DNA from: Prevotella brunnea
GTDB lineage: Bacteria; Bacteroidota; Bacteroidia; Bacteroidales; Bacteroidaceae
Length of the DNA stretch: 64,000 nucleotides
Direction of reading: 5' to 3'
Assembly: GCF_008016795.1 (NCBI RefSeq)
Contig: NZ_SDIK01000056.1
Span: forward strand, 32,005 to 96,004
Part shown: piece after piece, positions 8,946-18,346 of the stretch
Position numbering within the stretch: position 1 is the stretch's first letter
How the letters are laid out: each line of letters opens with the position of its first letter
The notes under the pieces: generated by a model
Told to the model about the DNA's origin: nothing
What the model saw: the letters and a program-made list of their open reading frames with translations, nothing else
Databases searched by the model: none
Translations under genes and position numbers: made by a program

Positions 8946-10226
8946 ATGAGAAGAGATCTTGAGATTTTTGATCTTATCGAGAAAGAGCACCAGCGCCAGC
9001 TGAAAGGAATGGAGCTGATTGCATCGGAGAATTTCGTAAGTGAAGAGGTAATGCAGGCAATGGGTTCCTACCTTACCAACAAGTATGCCGAAGGCTACCC
9101 CGGTAAAAGATATTACGGTGGCTGTCAGGTAGTTGACGTAGTGGAAACGGTTGCCATCGAGCGCATCAAGAAAATCTTTGGCGCAGAATATGCCAACGTT
9201 CAGCCCCACTCCGGAGCACAAGCCAACCAGGCAGTGTTCCTCGCTTGCCTGAAGCCCGGAGACACTTTCATGGGTATGGACCTCGACCACGGAGGGCACC
9301 TCTCTCATGGAAGCCCCGTGAACACATCGGGAATCCTCTACCGCCCCATCGGCTACAAGCTCAACCGCGAGACGGGACGCGTGGACTATGAGAACCTTGA
9401 GCAACTCGCACGCGAAAACAAACCAAAACTCATCGTGGCAGGCGCATCGGCATACAGCCGCGAATGGGACTACGCACGCATACGCAAAGTTGCCGACGAG
9501 GTAGGCGCCATCTTCATGGTGGACATGGCTCACCCTGCCGGACTAATCGCTGCCGGACTGCTTGAGAACCCGGTGAAATACGCACACATCGTTACCACAA
9601 CCACACACAAAACACTGCGCGGTCCGCGCGGAGGTGTCATCCTCATGGGCAAGGACTTCGACAACCCATGGGGCATCAGACTCAAGAACGGCAACCTCAA
9701 GAAAATGTCAGCCGTGCTCAACTCAGCCGTCTTCCCGGGCAACCAAGGAGGACCACTCGAGCACGTCATCGCTGCCAAGGCAGTGGCTTTTGGCGAAAAC
9801 CTCGAACCAAGTTGGAAAGAATACGCCACACAGGTGAAGAAAAACGCTTCCACACTGGCACAGGCATTAATCGATCGTGGCTTCGACATCGTCAGTGGCG
9901 GTACGGACAACCACTCCATGCTCGTGGATTTGCGCAGCAAATTCCCCGACCTCACAGGTAAGGTGGCTGAGAACGCACTCGTGGCAGCCGACATCACCGT
10001 GAACAAAAACATGGTTCCGTTCGACAGCCGTTCCGCATTCCAAACCAGCGGCATCCGCTTGGGTACGGCGGCAATGACCACACGTGGCGCGAAAGAAGAC
10101 ATGATGCACCTCATCGCCGAACTGATTGACACCGTGCTCACGGCTCCGGAAGACGACAAGGTCATCACCAGCGTGCGCGAGAAAGTAAACGCTACCATGA
10201 AGGATTATCCTTTGTTCGCTTACTAA
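8946..10226 (+). CDS. glyA: serine hydroxymethyltransferase
   Basis: A 426-residue pyridoxal-phosphate enzyme that interconverts serine and glycine and supplies one-carbon units on tetrahydrofolate. The PLP lysine is Lys222 in the signature [15 protein letters not shown], and SGAQAN near residue 89 is also typical. Length and start ([11 protein letters not shown]) match the family. Codon use is of the strongly expressed kind. A terminator follows at 10276-10315, so the gene is probably monocistronic. Confidence 0.98.
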   Translation: MRRDLEIFDLIEKEHQRQLKGMELIASENFVSEEVMQAMGSYLTNKYAEGYPGKRYYGGCQVVDVVETVAIERIKKIFGAEYANVQPHSGAQANQAVFLACLKPGDTFMGMDLDHGGHLSHGSPVNTSGILYRPIGYKLNRETGRVDYENLEQLARENKPKLIVAGASAYSREWDYARIRKVADEVGAIFMVDMAHPAGLIAAGLLENPVKYAHIVTTTTHKTLRGPRGGVILMGKDFDNPWGIRLKNGNLKKMSAVLNSAVFPGNQGGPLEHVIAAKAVAFGENLEPSWKEYATQVKKNASTLAQALIDRGFDIVSGGTDNHSMLVDLRSKFPDLTGKVAENALVAADITVNKNMVPFDSRSAFQTSGIRLGTAAMTTRGAKEDMMHLIAELIDTVLTAPEDDKVITSVREKVNATMKDYPLFAY

Positions 10227-10275
10227 TCGACAAGCAAAGAAAAAAAGAAGATTTTTGAAATTATATTTTATGTTC

Positions 10276-10315
10276 GGATGTCCGCTCTCTTCGGGGAACG
10301 GACATCCTCTTTTTC
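10276..10315 (+). terminator. rho-independent terminator of glyA
   Basis: GGATGTCCG and CGGACATCC form a stem around a short loop, followed by TCTTTTT, 50 bases after the glyA stop. Confidence 0.85.
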
Positions 10316-10422
10316 ACCCCCTCTCACTCACATTCCTCATCCGAAAAAAGGAAAAATATTAAGAAAAATGAAATAATTTATATTTTTTAGAGAAAAAACA
10401 AACACTTTTCACAAACTTTTTG

Positions 10423-10430
10423 TATCTTTG
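10423..10430 (+). promoter_or_regulatory. -7 promoter element (TATCTTTG)
   Basis: Exact match upstream of the secreted protein gene at 10498. The predicted leader is about 60 bases. Confidence 0.65.
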
Positions 10431-10497
10431 TCGCATGCGACATACGCATGAGGTATATATTCTAACCGTAATTACTAACAAGTTAATACCTAAACTT

Positions 10498-11232
10498 ATG
10501 AAAAAAATTCTACTCTTAGCCCTCGTGGCAATCAGCAGTCTTGCAGCATCAGCACAAGAAGTAACAATCATCACAGAACAACCGAAAGGAACCGTGAAAG
10601 TTTACGACAGAGACGGTTCGGCACTTTATTACTACAAAGGTGCAGACGGAAAAGGAAAGCTGGGAAAAGCGAAACAGGACACTCTGGGCACCATGACGAT
10701 TGTCTATGCACCTGACAACAAAACCATCTACATCAAAGATCCCCTTTCCATCGAAGATATAGGCACATGGGTAAAAGGTACCATTGAAGGAAACAAAATC
10801 ACTGTTCCGTGTGGTCAATACATTTATCAGAGTAACGAAGGATGGGGCGTACAAGTAGGCATGATGAAAATAAATTCCGAAGGATCGTCGTTTGAAATCA
10901 ATAATGATATGCCAAACTTCACCTATACTGTTGCCGGCAATACAATCAGTTTGGATAATACAAAAGAAGACTTAACGAGCGTATTGAGCGGATGGTACTC
11001 CGATAATAAGGAATGGATAGTTTCGACAGATATAATGTCCAAATATACTTTCAATGCAGAAGCAACTGCCATTGACAAAGTTACGAACAAGGAAAACAAC
11101 GGCGAAATCAACAATGAAATTTATTACGACCTCAACGGAAAGAAAGTCAATAAGGAAACAAGAGGCGTACTCATCAAGAAATCAATCTTCAAGAACGGCA
11201 CTGTAGAGACATCGAAATACATTGCAAAATAA
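10498..11232 (+). CDS. secreted protein of unknown function
   Basis: A 244-residue protein with a clear signal peptide (MKKILLLALVAISSLAASAQ). No enzyme domain is recognised. The body is rich in beta-type sequence and polar residues. The end contains YDLNGKKVNKETRGVLIKK, resembling the short YDLNGRKV..KGIYI tail found on many Prevotella exported proteins, although the final residues (KYIAK) differ from the usual form. The ATG at 10498 is chosen because it starts the signal peptide; an upstream ATG at 10420 overlaps the promoter element at 10423-10430. A terminator follows. Confidence 0.75.
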   Translation: MKKILLLALVAISSLAASAQEVTIITEQPKGTVKVYDRDGSALYYYKGADGKGKLGKAKQDTLGTMTIVYAPDNKTIYIKDPLSIEDIGTWVKGTIEGNKITVPCGQYIYQSNEGWGVQVGMMKINSEGSSFEINNDMPNFTYTVAGNTISLDNTKEDLTSVLSGWYSDNKEWIVSTDIMSKYTFNAEATAIDKVTNKENNGEINNEIYYDLNGKKVNKETRGVLIKKSIFKNGTVETSKYIAK

Positions 11233-11255
11233 GTTTCAATTTTTTTTCATTTTTT

Positions 11256-11290
11256 CCGCGACGTTCCGACTTTGGGGCGTCGCGGTTTTT
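11256..11290 (+). terminator. rho-independent terminator
   Basis: CCGCGACG and CGTCGCGG form an 8-bp stem followed by TTTTT, just after the stop at 11232. Confidence 0.85.
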
Positions 11291-11473
11291 GGTTATTCAC
11301 AAATGGGAAGCAAAGAGAGATTCACGCCGATACATCCGAGGAATTCCCACCAACAAGAACTTGCCCGGGACTTGCAACCACAAAGCAACACTCCTGCCAT
11401 ACCTGACAAGAAGAAGCCTCACAGCCACCTTGTCCGGTGATGGAATGTGGCAGATTTTCCTGCAATGGCTGCA

Positions 11474-11513
11474 AAGAAAAACCGCCGTATGCCGAAAGGC
11501 ACGCATGGCGGTT
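11474..11513 (-). terminator. rho-independent terminator of the receptor-lipoprotein operon
   Basis: On the minus strand AACCGCC...GCC and GGC...GGCGGTT form a stem with a TTTC loop followed by TTTTTC. It lies about 120 bases beyond the lipoprotein stop at 11632. The rest of the gap 11291-11631 holds nothing I can name. Confidence 0.75.
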
Positions 11514-11631
11514 GAGCAATCGGTGAACACAAAAGTGGGAGATAAACCCCTATGACCGGTGTTTACCTCCTACTCGATTCATATGAGCCAACGCGCAACG
11601 CCGACTCTGTCTTCCACTTATCAGACTTTGC

Positions 11632-13149
11632 TTAATAATCGCGGTTCTGTGGGTCGAACTCCGCCCATCCTTTCGTCCAGTCGGTAGCACCGAATGCCCC
11701 GATGAAGGGTACTTTCTCGAACCAATTGCCCGCGAAATCGAACACAGCCCCGGTGAGCAACGCACTGCCCGCTACCGGTGTGTAACCATTAGCTCCCACC
11801 AATGATTTCCACGAGTCCATCACGAGGTTGCCTTTCTGTGCCTTAAAGAAGGTGCTTGTGAAAGAAGGTTTGCCCGGATCGGTTGTATTGGTCTTGTAAT
11901 CGTACAACTCATCCTTGTAAACTCCGTTGTAGTCGGATCCGATGATGTCCATTCCTGCGAACCAAATGTTCTCCAATTTCATTTTCCCGGCTTTGGCTGC
12001 ACCCTGTGTATCGCCCTTCTGATTATCAAGAATCAATCCAATGGGGTAGCCCATGGCAACAGAGTTGTAGCAATTCATGCGCGAGTTGCGACGGATGTGC
12101 ATTGCAGCCTGAAATTTACCGAGTGCCGCGCCATTGTTGGGGTTCATGCTTCCGCCTGTGATGTAGTCGGTGGTGTTCTTGAAGTTAGGGTCGAGCACCT
12201 TCGGACCTACGAAAGTGATGTTCGAGAAAGTAGCAGCCGTGAATGGACTGACATCTGAGCCACTTGCGTTGTTATCGCTTTCAAATCCGTTGCTCTTCGA
12301 TGTGTCGGCAAGTTTCGAGTCGCGCACCACGAGTCCAAACTGCACGCTTCCGCGGTAGCCGTTGTCGGTATCAAAGTCGTCGTCCCATCCCTTGTAAGCG
12401 ATGAGGTATTTAGCGTTCACCGTACCTCCGAACCACTCGTAAGAGTCGTCGTTGCTATATGAAACCTGGATGTGGTCGATTTTCGTTCCCGAGCCTACGG
12501 AACCGAATGTCAAGCCATTGATTTCTCTGTCTTTCTCAAAAGGATACCCGGCAAATTCGATGCGTACGTAACTGAGCACGCCCGAGTTGTCTGCATCGTC
12601 GTTTCCGCCGTGTTTGGTGCGTGGTCCGCCCTCTATCTGCTGTTCTCCTTGATTGGTTTTAGCCTTTCCACAGAGTATGACTCCACCCCAATCGCCCGGT
12701 TTGCGTTGTCCTTTTGGTTGTGCGGAGGTGAAGACGATGGGTTCGTTCTCCGTTCCCTGTGCGATGAGTTTGCCTCCACGTTCGGCGATGATTGACGCTT
12801 TGGTGGTTTTGTCGCCCTTGATGATGGTTCCCGGTTCAAGAGTGAGTTCTGCTCCGTTGGCAATGTATATCCAGCCTTTCAGCGTGTAGGTGCCTTTTTT
12901 CAGTGTCTGCTTGCCGGTGAAGACAAATTCCTGATTGCCGTTGCCTATTTCCTTTCCTTTTGGGTCTTCCATTCCATTGGTAAAGAGCAGGTGGTCGCAT
13001 GATTTGATTGAGCCGTCCGTTCCCCAGACATATTTTTCTCCCGGTGTGGGATTAGGGTTGGGGTTGGGGTCATCACTGCTGCATGCTGCGAAACCCAATG
13101 TGAGGGTCAGCATTGCAGCGTAACCGAAAAACTTAAAATTCTTGTTCAT
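11632..13149 (-). CDS. surface lipoprotein, parallel beta-helix type, partner of TonB receptor
   Basis: A 505-residue lipoprotein with the lipobox cysteine at residue 23 (LTLGFAACSSDD) and a proline/asparagine-rich linker (PNPNPNPTPG). The acidic residues after the cysteine fit export to the outer surface. The body has the repeated short beta pattern of a right-handed beta-helix (for example YIANGAELTLEPGTIIKG, then a region with many Asp, Asn and Gly). Proteins of this kind are usually found beside a TonB-dependent receptor, and the receptor gene lies 96 bases upstream on the same strand here. The ligand is unknown. Confidence 0.8.
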   Translation of the reverse strand: MNKNFKFFGYAAMLTLTLGFAACSSDDPNPNPNPTPGEKYVWGTDGSIKSCDHLLFTNGMEDPKGKEIGNGNQEFVFTGKQTLKKGTYTLKGWIYIANGAELTLEPGTIIKGDKTTKASIIAERGGKLIAQGTENEPIVFTSAQPKGQRKPGDWGGVILCGKAKTNQGEQQIEGGPRTKHGGNDDADNSGVLSYVRIEFAGYPFEKDREINGLTFGSVGSGTKIDHIQVSYSNDDSYEWFGGTVNAKYLIAYKGWDDDFDTDNGYRGSVQFGLVVRDSKLADTSKSNGFESDNNASGSDVSPFTAATFSNITFVGPKVLDPNFKNTTDYITGGSMNPNNGAALGKFQAAMHIRRNSRMNCYNSVAMGYPIGLILDNQKGDTQGAAKAGKMKLENIWFAGMDIIGSDYNGVYKDELYDYKTNTTDPGKPSFTSTFFKAQKGNLVMDSWKSLVGANGYTPVAGSALLTGAVFDFAGNWFEKVPFIGAFGATDWTKGWAEFDPQNRDY

Positions 13150-13245
13150 AACTGTTTTGTTGATTTTGTTTCCCTTCTTTATTGCCGATGATGAGTCGGT
13201 TTTTCTGTTGGGAAGAAGTTAGAAATTATTTTTGTTGTTCTTGTG

Positions 13246-16053
13246 TTAAAACTTATAGATGGCAGAGAATCCGATGTTGTGTCCGGGTCGGTAAGACCGG
13301 GTTACTTCTTCCACCTTGCGATAGGTTCCGTCGGCGTAGGTAACGTCGGCAAACTGTTTGTAGTTCACCTTTTGTGCGAGCAGGTCGCGCAGGCTTAGTT
13401 TCAGTTCCCAGTGTTTTCCGAACTTCTTTGATGCCGTGAGGTCTATGACGTCGCGTGGCATTTCGTAGCTATCGGGTACGCGAGAGTTCACGTCGTTGCC
13501 CGAAGTTGTTCCTTCGCTGCGTCCCACTCCTATGATGCGTTTTCCTATTCTGTTGTAGAGCAGCGAAACGTTCCATCCATATTTCTCGTTGATGTAGAAG
13601 AAGCCTGAGTTGATGAGGTAAGGCGATTGTCCCTGCATGGGTCGGTTTGCTTCTTTTGCTCCTGCTTCGAAGTTCACTTTCGACTTGATGAGTGCGCCGT
13701 TGAACGACCAGCTGAAGTCGGGCAGTCCCATGAAGTCGAGTCTTTTTCTGATGTCGAGTTCCACTCCGTAGCTGTTTGCCGATTGTGCGTTCTTGTAGGA
13801 ATAGATGAGGTCTGTTCCTCCCGACACGGTGTAGGTCCATTCTATTGGCGAATCGAAGTGTTTGTAGAAAGCTGCCAATGATATGATTTCGCTTTTTCCG
13901 GGATAGAACTCGTAGCGCAAGTCGATGTTGTCCACGTAGCAGTTTTTCAGTTTCGCGTTACCTTGTACGTTGGAGGCGAGGTCGAAGTCGTAGAATACGG
14001 ATGATGACACTTCTCTGAATTCGGGTCGGTTGATGCTTCTTCCGTAGGATGCTCTCAACTGGTGTTGTTCGTTGAATTTATACGTGGCGTTGAGTGATGG
14101 GAAGAAGTCGTTGTTCTTGTAATATGTGCTTACATGGCTCACTTCTGTGTCTTTTGCGTTCGAGATGAGTTCCATGTTGTTGTGTTCAAATCGGACACCG
14201 GCGTAGATACCGAGTTTCCCAAAGGGGAGAGAGACCGACAGGTAGCCTGCGCCTAAAGTATTGTGTCCGATGTAGTCGTTGCGCATGTTCATCTGTTCGA
14301 GCAGATAGAGTTTGTCGCTGCCAAAGTTGTTGGGATTGCTGAGCAGTTCTGTCATGTCCATGTAGCGGAATCCCATTGGCATATTGTTGTCGGAAGCGTC
14401 CCAGTTGTAGATGAACTCGCGGGTATCGTAGTCGCGGGTTCGGTATTCCGCGTAGGCTCCCGCCTGCACTATGGGTTCAAAGTTGCCGAAGGCAAAGTGG
14501 TGTTTGTCGTTCACTCCTGCCGAGACGATGTGTTCGTTGAGTCTTGTCCATTCTCTCGATATGTCGTTTCCCGTGGTCAGTGCCATTCGTCCTGTTTCTA
14601 TGGCGTCGTCGGTGAGGTAGCGACGGCGGTCGGGAATCATGCGATTGGCGTAGGCGTAGCCGACGTTCCAGTCCAATTCATCGTTTTTTATGGTGTGTTT
14701 CCCGGTGAATTGTGTGTTGTAGGTTGCACGACTTCTGTAATAGTATTCTGCCGAATGTTCTTGGTTTGATTGTGCGCTGATTCCTTCTCTCCACGTGTAT
14801 CGACTGTTGCCTATTTGGTTAAAGATGTTCTTGAACTGAAACTTGTTCAATCCGTTGGCAGTGAGAAATGTGAGGTTGAGCATGGCTCCGAGTCGTACGT
14901 TGTGGTTGTACTGGTCGTCTAAGGAGTGGCGCAAGTAGTTCTGTTGGTCGTTTTGTGCATCGTAGATGCCGAAGAGGTTGTTTTCCATTCCTCTGTAAGC
15001 GCGCGTTTCGTTGCTGTAGTTCATCATTGCAATCAGTCCCATGCGGTGTTCGCCCAGGTTCCAGCGGTGGTTCCAGTTCAGTGCCATCTTCAGGTCGCCG
15101 AATGGTTGTCGGGTGTGTGTTGTCCAGTCGTTGTTCAGTTCGTTGCCCATCAGGTCGATGCGCTCGTTTCCAAAGTTGTTGAGGTGTGCCCGGAATCCTC
15201 CGCCGAGCATTCGTTTCCCACTGTCGAAGCCGAGGAAGTCGGTGCCCGACCCTTTGTAATACTTAAAGTCCTGAAAAGCCGACTGGGTGTTCCAGTTTCC
15301 GCCGAGAAGTGCGCTGAACGAGTTTTCTGTTGGGATTTCCTTCGTATTGACGATGATGAATCCTCCGCTGTAGTCGGCAGGATATTCCGGTGCCGGTGTT
15401 TTGACGATGGTGAGGTTGTCGATTTGCGAACTTGGGATGATGTCGAACGAGAAAGCCCTTGAGTCGGCTTCCGAGCTGGGCACTGCTCCACCATTTATCC
15501 ACACGTTGTTGTAGCGTTGCGACAGTCCGCGCACCATGACGAATTTATCCTCTATGAGGCTCACGCCCGGTATGCGTCTTATCACCTCGCCGGCGTTGGA
15601 ATCCTGAGTTCTACTTATTTCTTGTGCCGATATGTTGCTCACTATGACGGAGCTGTTTTTCACCACCTGAATCATCGCTTGTTCGGTGTTGCGCCTTGCA
15701 ACTGCCGTAACCGATACTTCCTGTAGTTGTTTCTCGTCAGTCTCCAGAGCCACTTTCAACATCTTATCTGCTCCTGAAGCCTGCGTTTCAACTCCGTCAA
15801 TTTTTTTTGTTTTGTATCCCACATACCTCACAATGAGGTTGTATTTTCCCGCTTTCAAGTCGGTGATGGTGAAGTTTCCGTCGATGTCGGTAACTGCCAC
15901 CGGTTTGTCGCCCTCAATTTCTATGGTGGCGCCAATGATGGGAAGATTGGTCTTCGCCTCGTAAACATTTCCGATGATTTCCTGCGCTTGCAGCCGCAAA
16001 ACTCCGATAAGGAGCAAGAGTGCCGCGAAAAATCCCCTTTTCATACAATTCAT
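13246..16053 (-). CDS. TonB-dependent outer membrane receptor
   Basis: A receptor of about 935 residues. A signal peptide (about 1-25, ending LRLQAQ) is followed by a carboxypeptidase-like regulatory domain (EIIGNVYEAKTNLPIIGATIEI..., about 25-110), a plug domain containing IPGVSLIEDKFVMVRGLSQRY, and a C-terminal beta-barrel ending in an aromatic residue (IGFSAIYKF). It takes up a large ligand through the outer membrane using TonB energy. It is probably co-transcribed with the beta-helix lipoprotein downstream. A minus-strand TACTTTTG element at 16087-16094 excludes the upstream ATG at 16089; starts at 16053 or 16044 both give a signal peptide. The ligand cannot be told. Confidence 0.93.
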   Translation of the reverse strand: MNCMKRGFFAALLLLIGVLRLQAQEIIGNVYEAKTNLPIIGATIEIEGDKPVAVTDIDGNFTITDLKAGKYNLIVRYVGYKTKKIDGVETQASGADKMLKVALETDEKQLQEVSVTAVARRNTEQAMIQVVKNSSVIVSNISAQEISRTQDSNAGEVIRRIPGVSLIEDKFVMVRGLSQRYNNVWINGGAVPSSEADSRAFSFDIIPSSQIDNLTIVKTPAPEYPADYSGGFIIVNTKEIPTENSFSALLGGNWNTQSAFQDFKYYKGSGTDFLGFDSGKRMLGGGFRAHLNNFGNERIDLMGNELNNDWTTHTRQPFGDLKMALNWNHRWNLGEHRMGLIAMMNYSNETRAYRGMENNLFGIYDAQNDQQNYLRHSLDDQYNHNVRLGAMLNLTFLTANGLNKFQFKNIFNQIGNSRYTWREGISAQSNQEHSAEYYYRSRATYNTQFTGKHTIKNDELDWNVGYAYANRMIPDRRRYLTDDAIETGRMALTTGNDISREWTRLNEHIVSAGVNDKHHFAFGNFEPIVQAGAYAEYRTRDYDTREFIYNWDASDNNMPMGFRYMDMTELLSNPNNFGSDKLYLLEQMNMRNDYIGHNTLGAGYLSVSLPFGKLGIYAGVRFEHNNMELISNAKDTEVSHVSTYYKNNDFFPSLNATYKFNEQHQLRASYGRSINRPEFREVSSSVFYDFDLASNVQGNAKLKNCYVDNIDLRYEFYPGKSEIISLAAFYKHFDSPIEWTYTVSGGTDLIYSYKNAQSANSYGVELDIRKRLDFMGLPDFSWSFNGALIKSKVNFEAGAKEANRPMQGQSPYLINSGFFYINEKYGWNVSLLYNRIGKRIIGVGRSEGTTSGNDVNSRVPDSYEMPRDVIDLTASKKFGKHWELKLSLRDLLAQKVNYKQFADVTYADGTYRKVEEVTRSYRPGHNIGFSAIYKF

Positions 16054-16086
16054 CTTTTTTGCTTTTCGTATTTTAATTTGTCGCTG

Positions 16087-16094
16087 CAAAAGTA
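16087..16094 (-). promoter_or_regulatory. -7 promoter element (TACTTTTG) of the TonB receptor operon
   Basis: Minus-strand match to TAnnTTTG. The predicted start near 16080 gives a leader of about 27 bases for the receptor. Confidence 0.55.
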
Positions 16095-16333
16095 CGGACG
16101 TTGTGTTAAAGAAAAATTAACAAGATGTGAATAGGTTTTTACGTCTTTGTTACGAATTTGTTGCAAACGTTACAAAGTTGTGAAGCGTGGTGTTCGTTTG
16201 ATTTTTGTAATAAAATGCAGAACTTCTCCGCAGTTCACGCGGAAGAAGAAGCATGATGAAAATATTTTACTTCCGAGGATTGATTACATGGTTTGTAACT
16301 TATTGATACACAGAACCATAAAAATTGGGATGC

Positions 16334-16415
16334 AAAAGCTTACCTTTTGTCTTGCAAAAGCTCACCTTTTGACAGCCGATAGCTTAGCTTTTAGAAGGCA
16401 ATGGCTTAGCTTTTG
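16334..16415 (+). repeat. dispersed 22-bp-period repeat element, copy 3 (forward)
   Basis: Four units start at 16334, 16356, 16378 and 16400 (period 22): AAAAGCTTACCTTTTG, AAAAGCTCACCTTTTG, GATAGCTTAGCTTTTA and AATGGCTTAGCTTTTG. Spacers are TCTTGC, ACAGCC and GAAGGC. The left flank (ATGATGAAAATATTTTACTT, then TTGTAAC and TTGATACACAG) resembles those of copies 2 and 7. It lies between the divergent receptor and YaaA genes, so it is not at a transcript end. No gene is seen elsewhere in the gap 16095-16550. Confidence 0.9.
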
Positions 16416-16558
16416 CAAGTTGTTGCGGAAGTTTCTTTACAAACTTGCTCCTTGACAGGCAAAAAAACAAGAGGTTTGCCTCCATGACGGACAAGGATGG
16501 CGAAGGGGGAAATGAAAAAAATAATGCGGGAACGGCTGATTTTTACGGAAAATGTGAT

Positions 16559-16566
16559 TATCTTTG
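16559..16566 (+). promoter_or_regulatory. -7 promoter element (TATCTTTG) of the YaaA gene
   Basis: Exact match to the -7 consensus, about 95 bases before the YaaA start. Confidence 0.6.
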
Positions 16567-16660
16567 TAAATTCAAAACATAACCACTACGCGGACATAAT
16601 GGTCATGGGGAGGGAAAAATTCCATGACACACGAGCGTAAAAACAACAGAAAACAGAACC

Positions 16661-17458
16661 ATGCAGATTATTTTGGCTTCGGCAAAGATTATGAACCCGG
16701 ATAAAGAACGCTACGAGCAAGGGGCATTGCCACCCACCTCGGAACCGCCTTTCCTGCGTGCGGCGGAACGTTTCGCGCAAGAGATGGCAGGACGGTCGGT
16801 GGAAGAGCTGCAGGCAGAACTGAAGTGCAACCGCCAATTGGCAGCAGAGACGAAGTTGCGCTATCAGGAGTTCCCCAACCCGAATTGCAGGCTGCCCGCC
16901 GTGTTGGCTTACTTCGGGCAGGCGTACAAATGTCTGGACGCCGCATCGCTCAACGCCGACGACCTGCTTTTTGCCAACCGCCGACTGTGGATTCTCAGCT
17001 TTCTCTATGGCATGTTGCGCCCCCTGAACCACATTCACCCCTACCGCATGGAAGGAAAGGTAATGACGGGCGTGTCAGCCGGCAGAACCATGTTTGAATA
17101 TTGGAAACCGGTGCTCACCGATTTCCTCATCGACAACGTGAAAGCCGATGATGGCATCTTGGTGCATCTTGCCACGGCGGAATATCAACAACTCTTCGAT
17201 TGGAAACGCGTGCTGAGCGAGGTGTGTGTCGTTCAGCCACGCTTCTACGTGCAAAAAGGCGACGAACTGAAGAATATTACCGTCTATGCGAAGAGCTGTC
17301 GGGGAGCCATGACGCGCCACATCATCAGAAATCGCGCCACACTGCCGGAACAACTCACCGACTTTGAATACAACGGCTTCCGCATCGTGCCACGCAGCGT
17401 GGGCGAGACCCTGCCGAAAAGCGGACCGGTGGAATGGCTGTGGACGGCACAGGGATGA
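16661..17458 (+). CDS. yaaA: YaaA-family peroxide stress protein
   Basis: A 265-residue cytoplasmic protein of the YaaA (DUF328) family. In Escherichia coli YaaA lowers free intracellular iron during hydrogen peroxide stress and has DNA-binding properties. Family features visible here are the N-terminal MQIILASAKIM, the segment PAVLAYFGQAYKCLDA, and LWILSFLYGMLRPLNHIHPYRMEG. The length is normal. A gene for a 37-residue protein converges on its 3' end, 13 bases away. Confidence 0.92.
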   Translation: MQIILASAKIMNPDKERYEQGALPPTSEPPFLRAAERFAQEMAGRSVEELQAELKCNRQLAAETKLRYQEFPNPNCRLPAVLAYFGQAYKCLDAASLNADDLLFANRRLWILSFLYGMLRPLNHIHPYRMEGKVMTGVSAGRTMFEYWKPVLTDFLIDNVKADDGILVHLATAEYQQLFDWKRVLSEVCVVQPRFYVQKGDELKNITVYAKSCRGAMTRHIIRNRATLPEQLTDFEYNGFRIVPRSVGETLPKSGPVEWLWTAQG

Positions 17459-17471
17459 GCCACGCGAAACG

Positions 17472-17585
17472 TTACGCCTGCTTGCGCTTCGCCTCGAGAG
17501 CCTTGCGCCGAGTGTCGCGTATCTGCTGCAAACGCAGGGTGAGCGTGGTGCCCACCTCTTGATTCTTGGTAATTAACTTTTCCAT
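17472..17585 (-). CDS. small basic protein, 37 residues
   Basis: A short reading frame beginning MEKLITKNQEVGTTLTLRLQ and ending EAKRKQA. The ATG follows a purine-rich AAGGAAAAGC stretch, and a perfect promoter element TATCTTTG lies on the minus strand at 17620-17627, giving a leader of about 28 bases. The C-terminal half is rich in Arg, Lys and Glu and likely helical. I do not recognise a family. The promoter and spacing are the reason for calling it a gene. Confidence 0.6.
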   Translation of the reverse strand: MEKLITKNQEVGTTLTLRLQQIRDTRRKALEAKRKQA

Positions 17586-17619
17586 TGCTTTTCCTTTTTT
17601 TTATTCTTCCAAACGTTCG

Positions 17620-17627
17620 CAAAGATA
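17620..17627 (-). promoter_or_regulatory. -7 promoter element (TATCTTTG) of the 37-residue gene
   Basis: The minus strand reads TATCTTTG, 34 bases upstream of the ATG at 17585. Confidence 0.6.
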
Positions 17628-17782
17628 GCCCGGATTGGATTTGCCGACAAGCATTTCAGACGGTTTTCAGCCTTTCACCACTGTTTTTTTGATGTGCGTC
17701 AATACATTTGACCTACATCAAGAAAAACAGCATGACAGCCATGCGCAAACGCAAAATCATTGCCCGACTGCCTTTATTTCAT

Positions 17783-17790
17783 TACCTTTG
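17783..17790 (+). promoter_or_regulatory. -7 promoter element (TACCTTTG) of the 28-residue gene
   Basis: Matches TAnnTTTG, 76 bases before the small gene at 17867. Confidence 0.6.
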
Positions 17791-17866
17791 CACCGAGTTA
17801 ATAAGTGAATAAAAAATAACCGCGTGTCAAAGGGACGCGCACAGAAAAGAAGAAAGGACAACAATC

Positions 17867-17953
17867 ATGTTTACATTTGGAGTTTTAACCACATTGGCAG
17901 CCGTAGTTGCCGAAGTCATCATCATGTCAAAGAAGGACAATTTCGACAGATAA
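17867..17953 (+). CDS. single-span small membrane protein, 28 residues
   Basis: The frame encodes a hydrophobic stretch (FGVLTTLAAVVAEVIIM) followed by a polar tail SKKDNFDR: one membrane span with a positively charged end next to it. A promoter element (17783-17790) and a strong terminator (17981-18020) bracket it with no other gene inside, so this is a dedicated short transcript of about 220 bases. I recognise no family. It could instead be a small RNA that happens to contain an open frame, but the neat hydrophobic pattern favours a protein. Confidence 0.55.
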   Translation: MFTFGVLTTLAAVVAEVIIMSKKDNFDR

Positions 17954-17980
17954 ACATCCATATATATGGATTAATTAATG

Positions 17981-18020
17981 TGGGAGGACACGCAACCGGC
18001 GAGTCCTCCCATATTCTTTT
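17981..18020 (+). terminator. rho-independent terminator after the 28-residue gene
   Basis: TGGGAGGAC and GTCCTCCCA form a 9-bp stem, followed by TATTCTTTTTC. Confidence 0.8.
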
Positions 18021-18154
18021 TCCGCATCCACACAAAGAACACAGCGCACACAACCGGGAAAAGGGAAGAAAAAAGAAATTATTTAGTTTCCGTCTATATT
18101 GAGAAGAAAGACCGAAAAGAAACCAAAATAATTATGAAATGTGAAAGAAATATC

Positions 18155-18346
18155 GTAAATTTGCAGATGAAAAAACATTGTAAAGATTACAAATATCGAG
18201 ACGCAACACGCTGAAGTTGCCTGAGGCAGATTTATCGCTCCGCCTCGCGCGCCCGACAATCACCCAACAATGAAGCCACGCTCCCCGCGAGAGAGGAGAA
18301 AGGCAAAAAACAAGAAACAACAAACTCATTCAAATACAAAAACATT
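18155..18346 (+). promoter_or_regulatory. promoter and long leader of the rubrerythrin gene
   Basis: TAAATTTG at 18155-18162 is the best -7 element. The predicted leader of about 180 bases is long for this genome and contains inverted stretches (for example TGCCTGAGGCA near 18219). It may hold a regulatory structure, but no known class is recognised. The region 18021-18154 shows nothing I can name. Confidence 0.4.
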
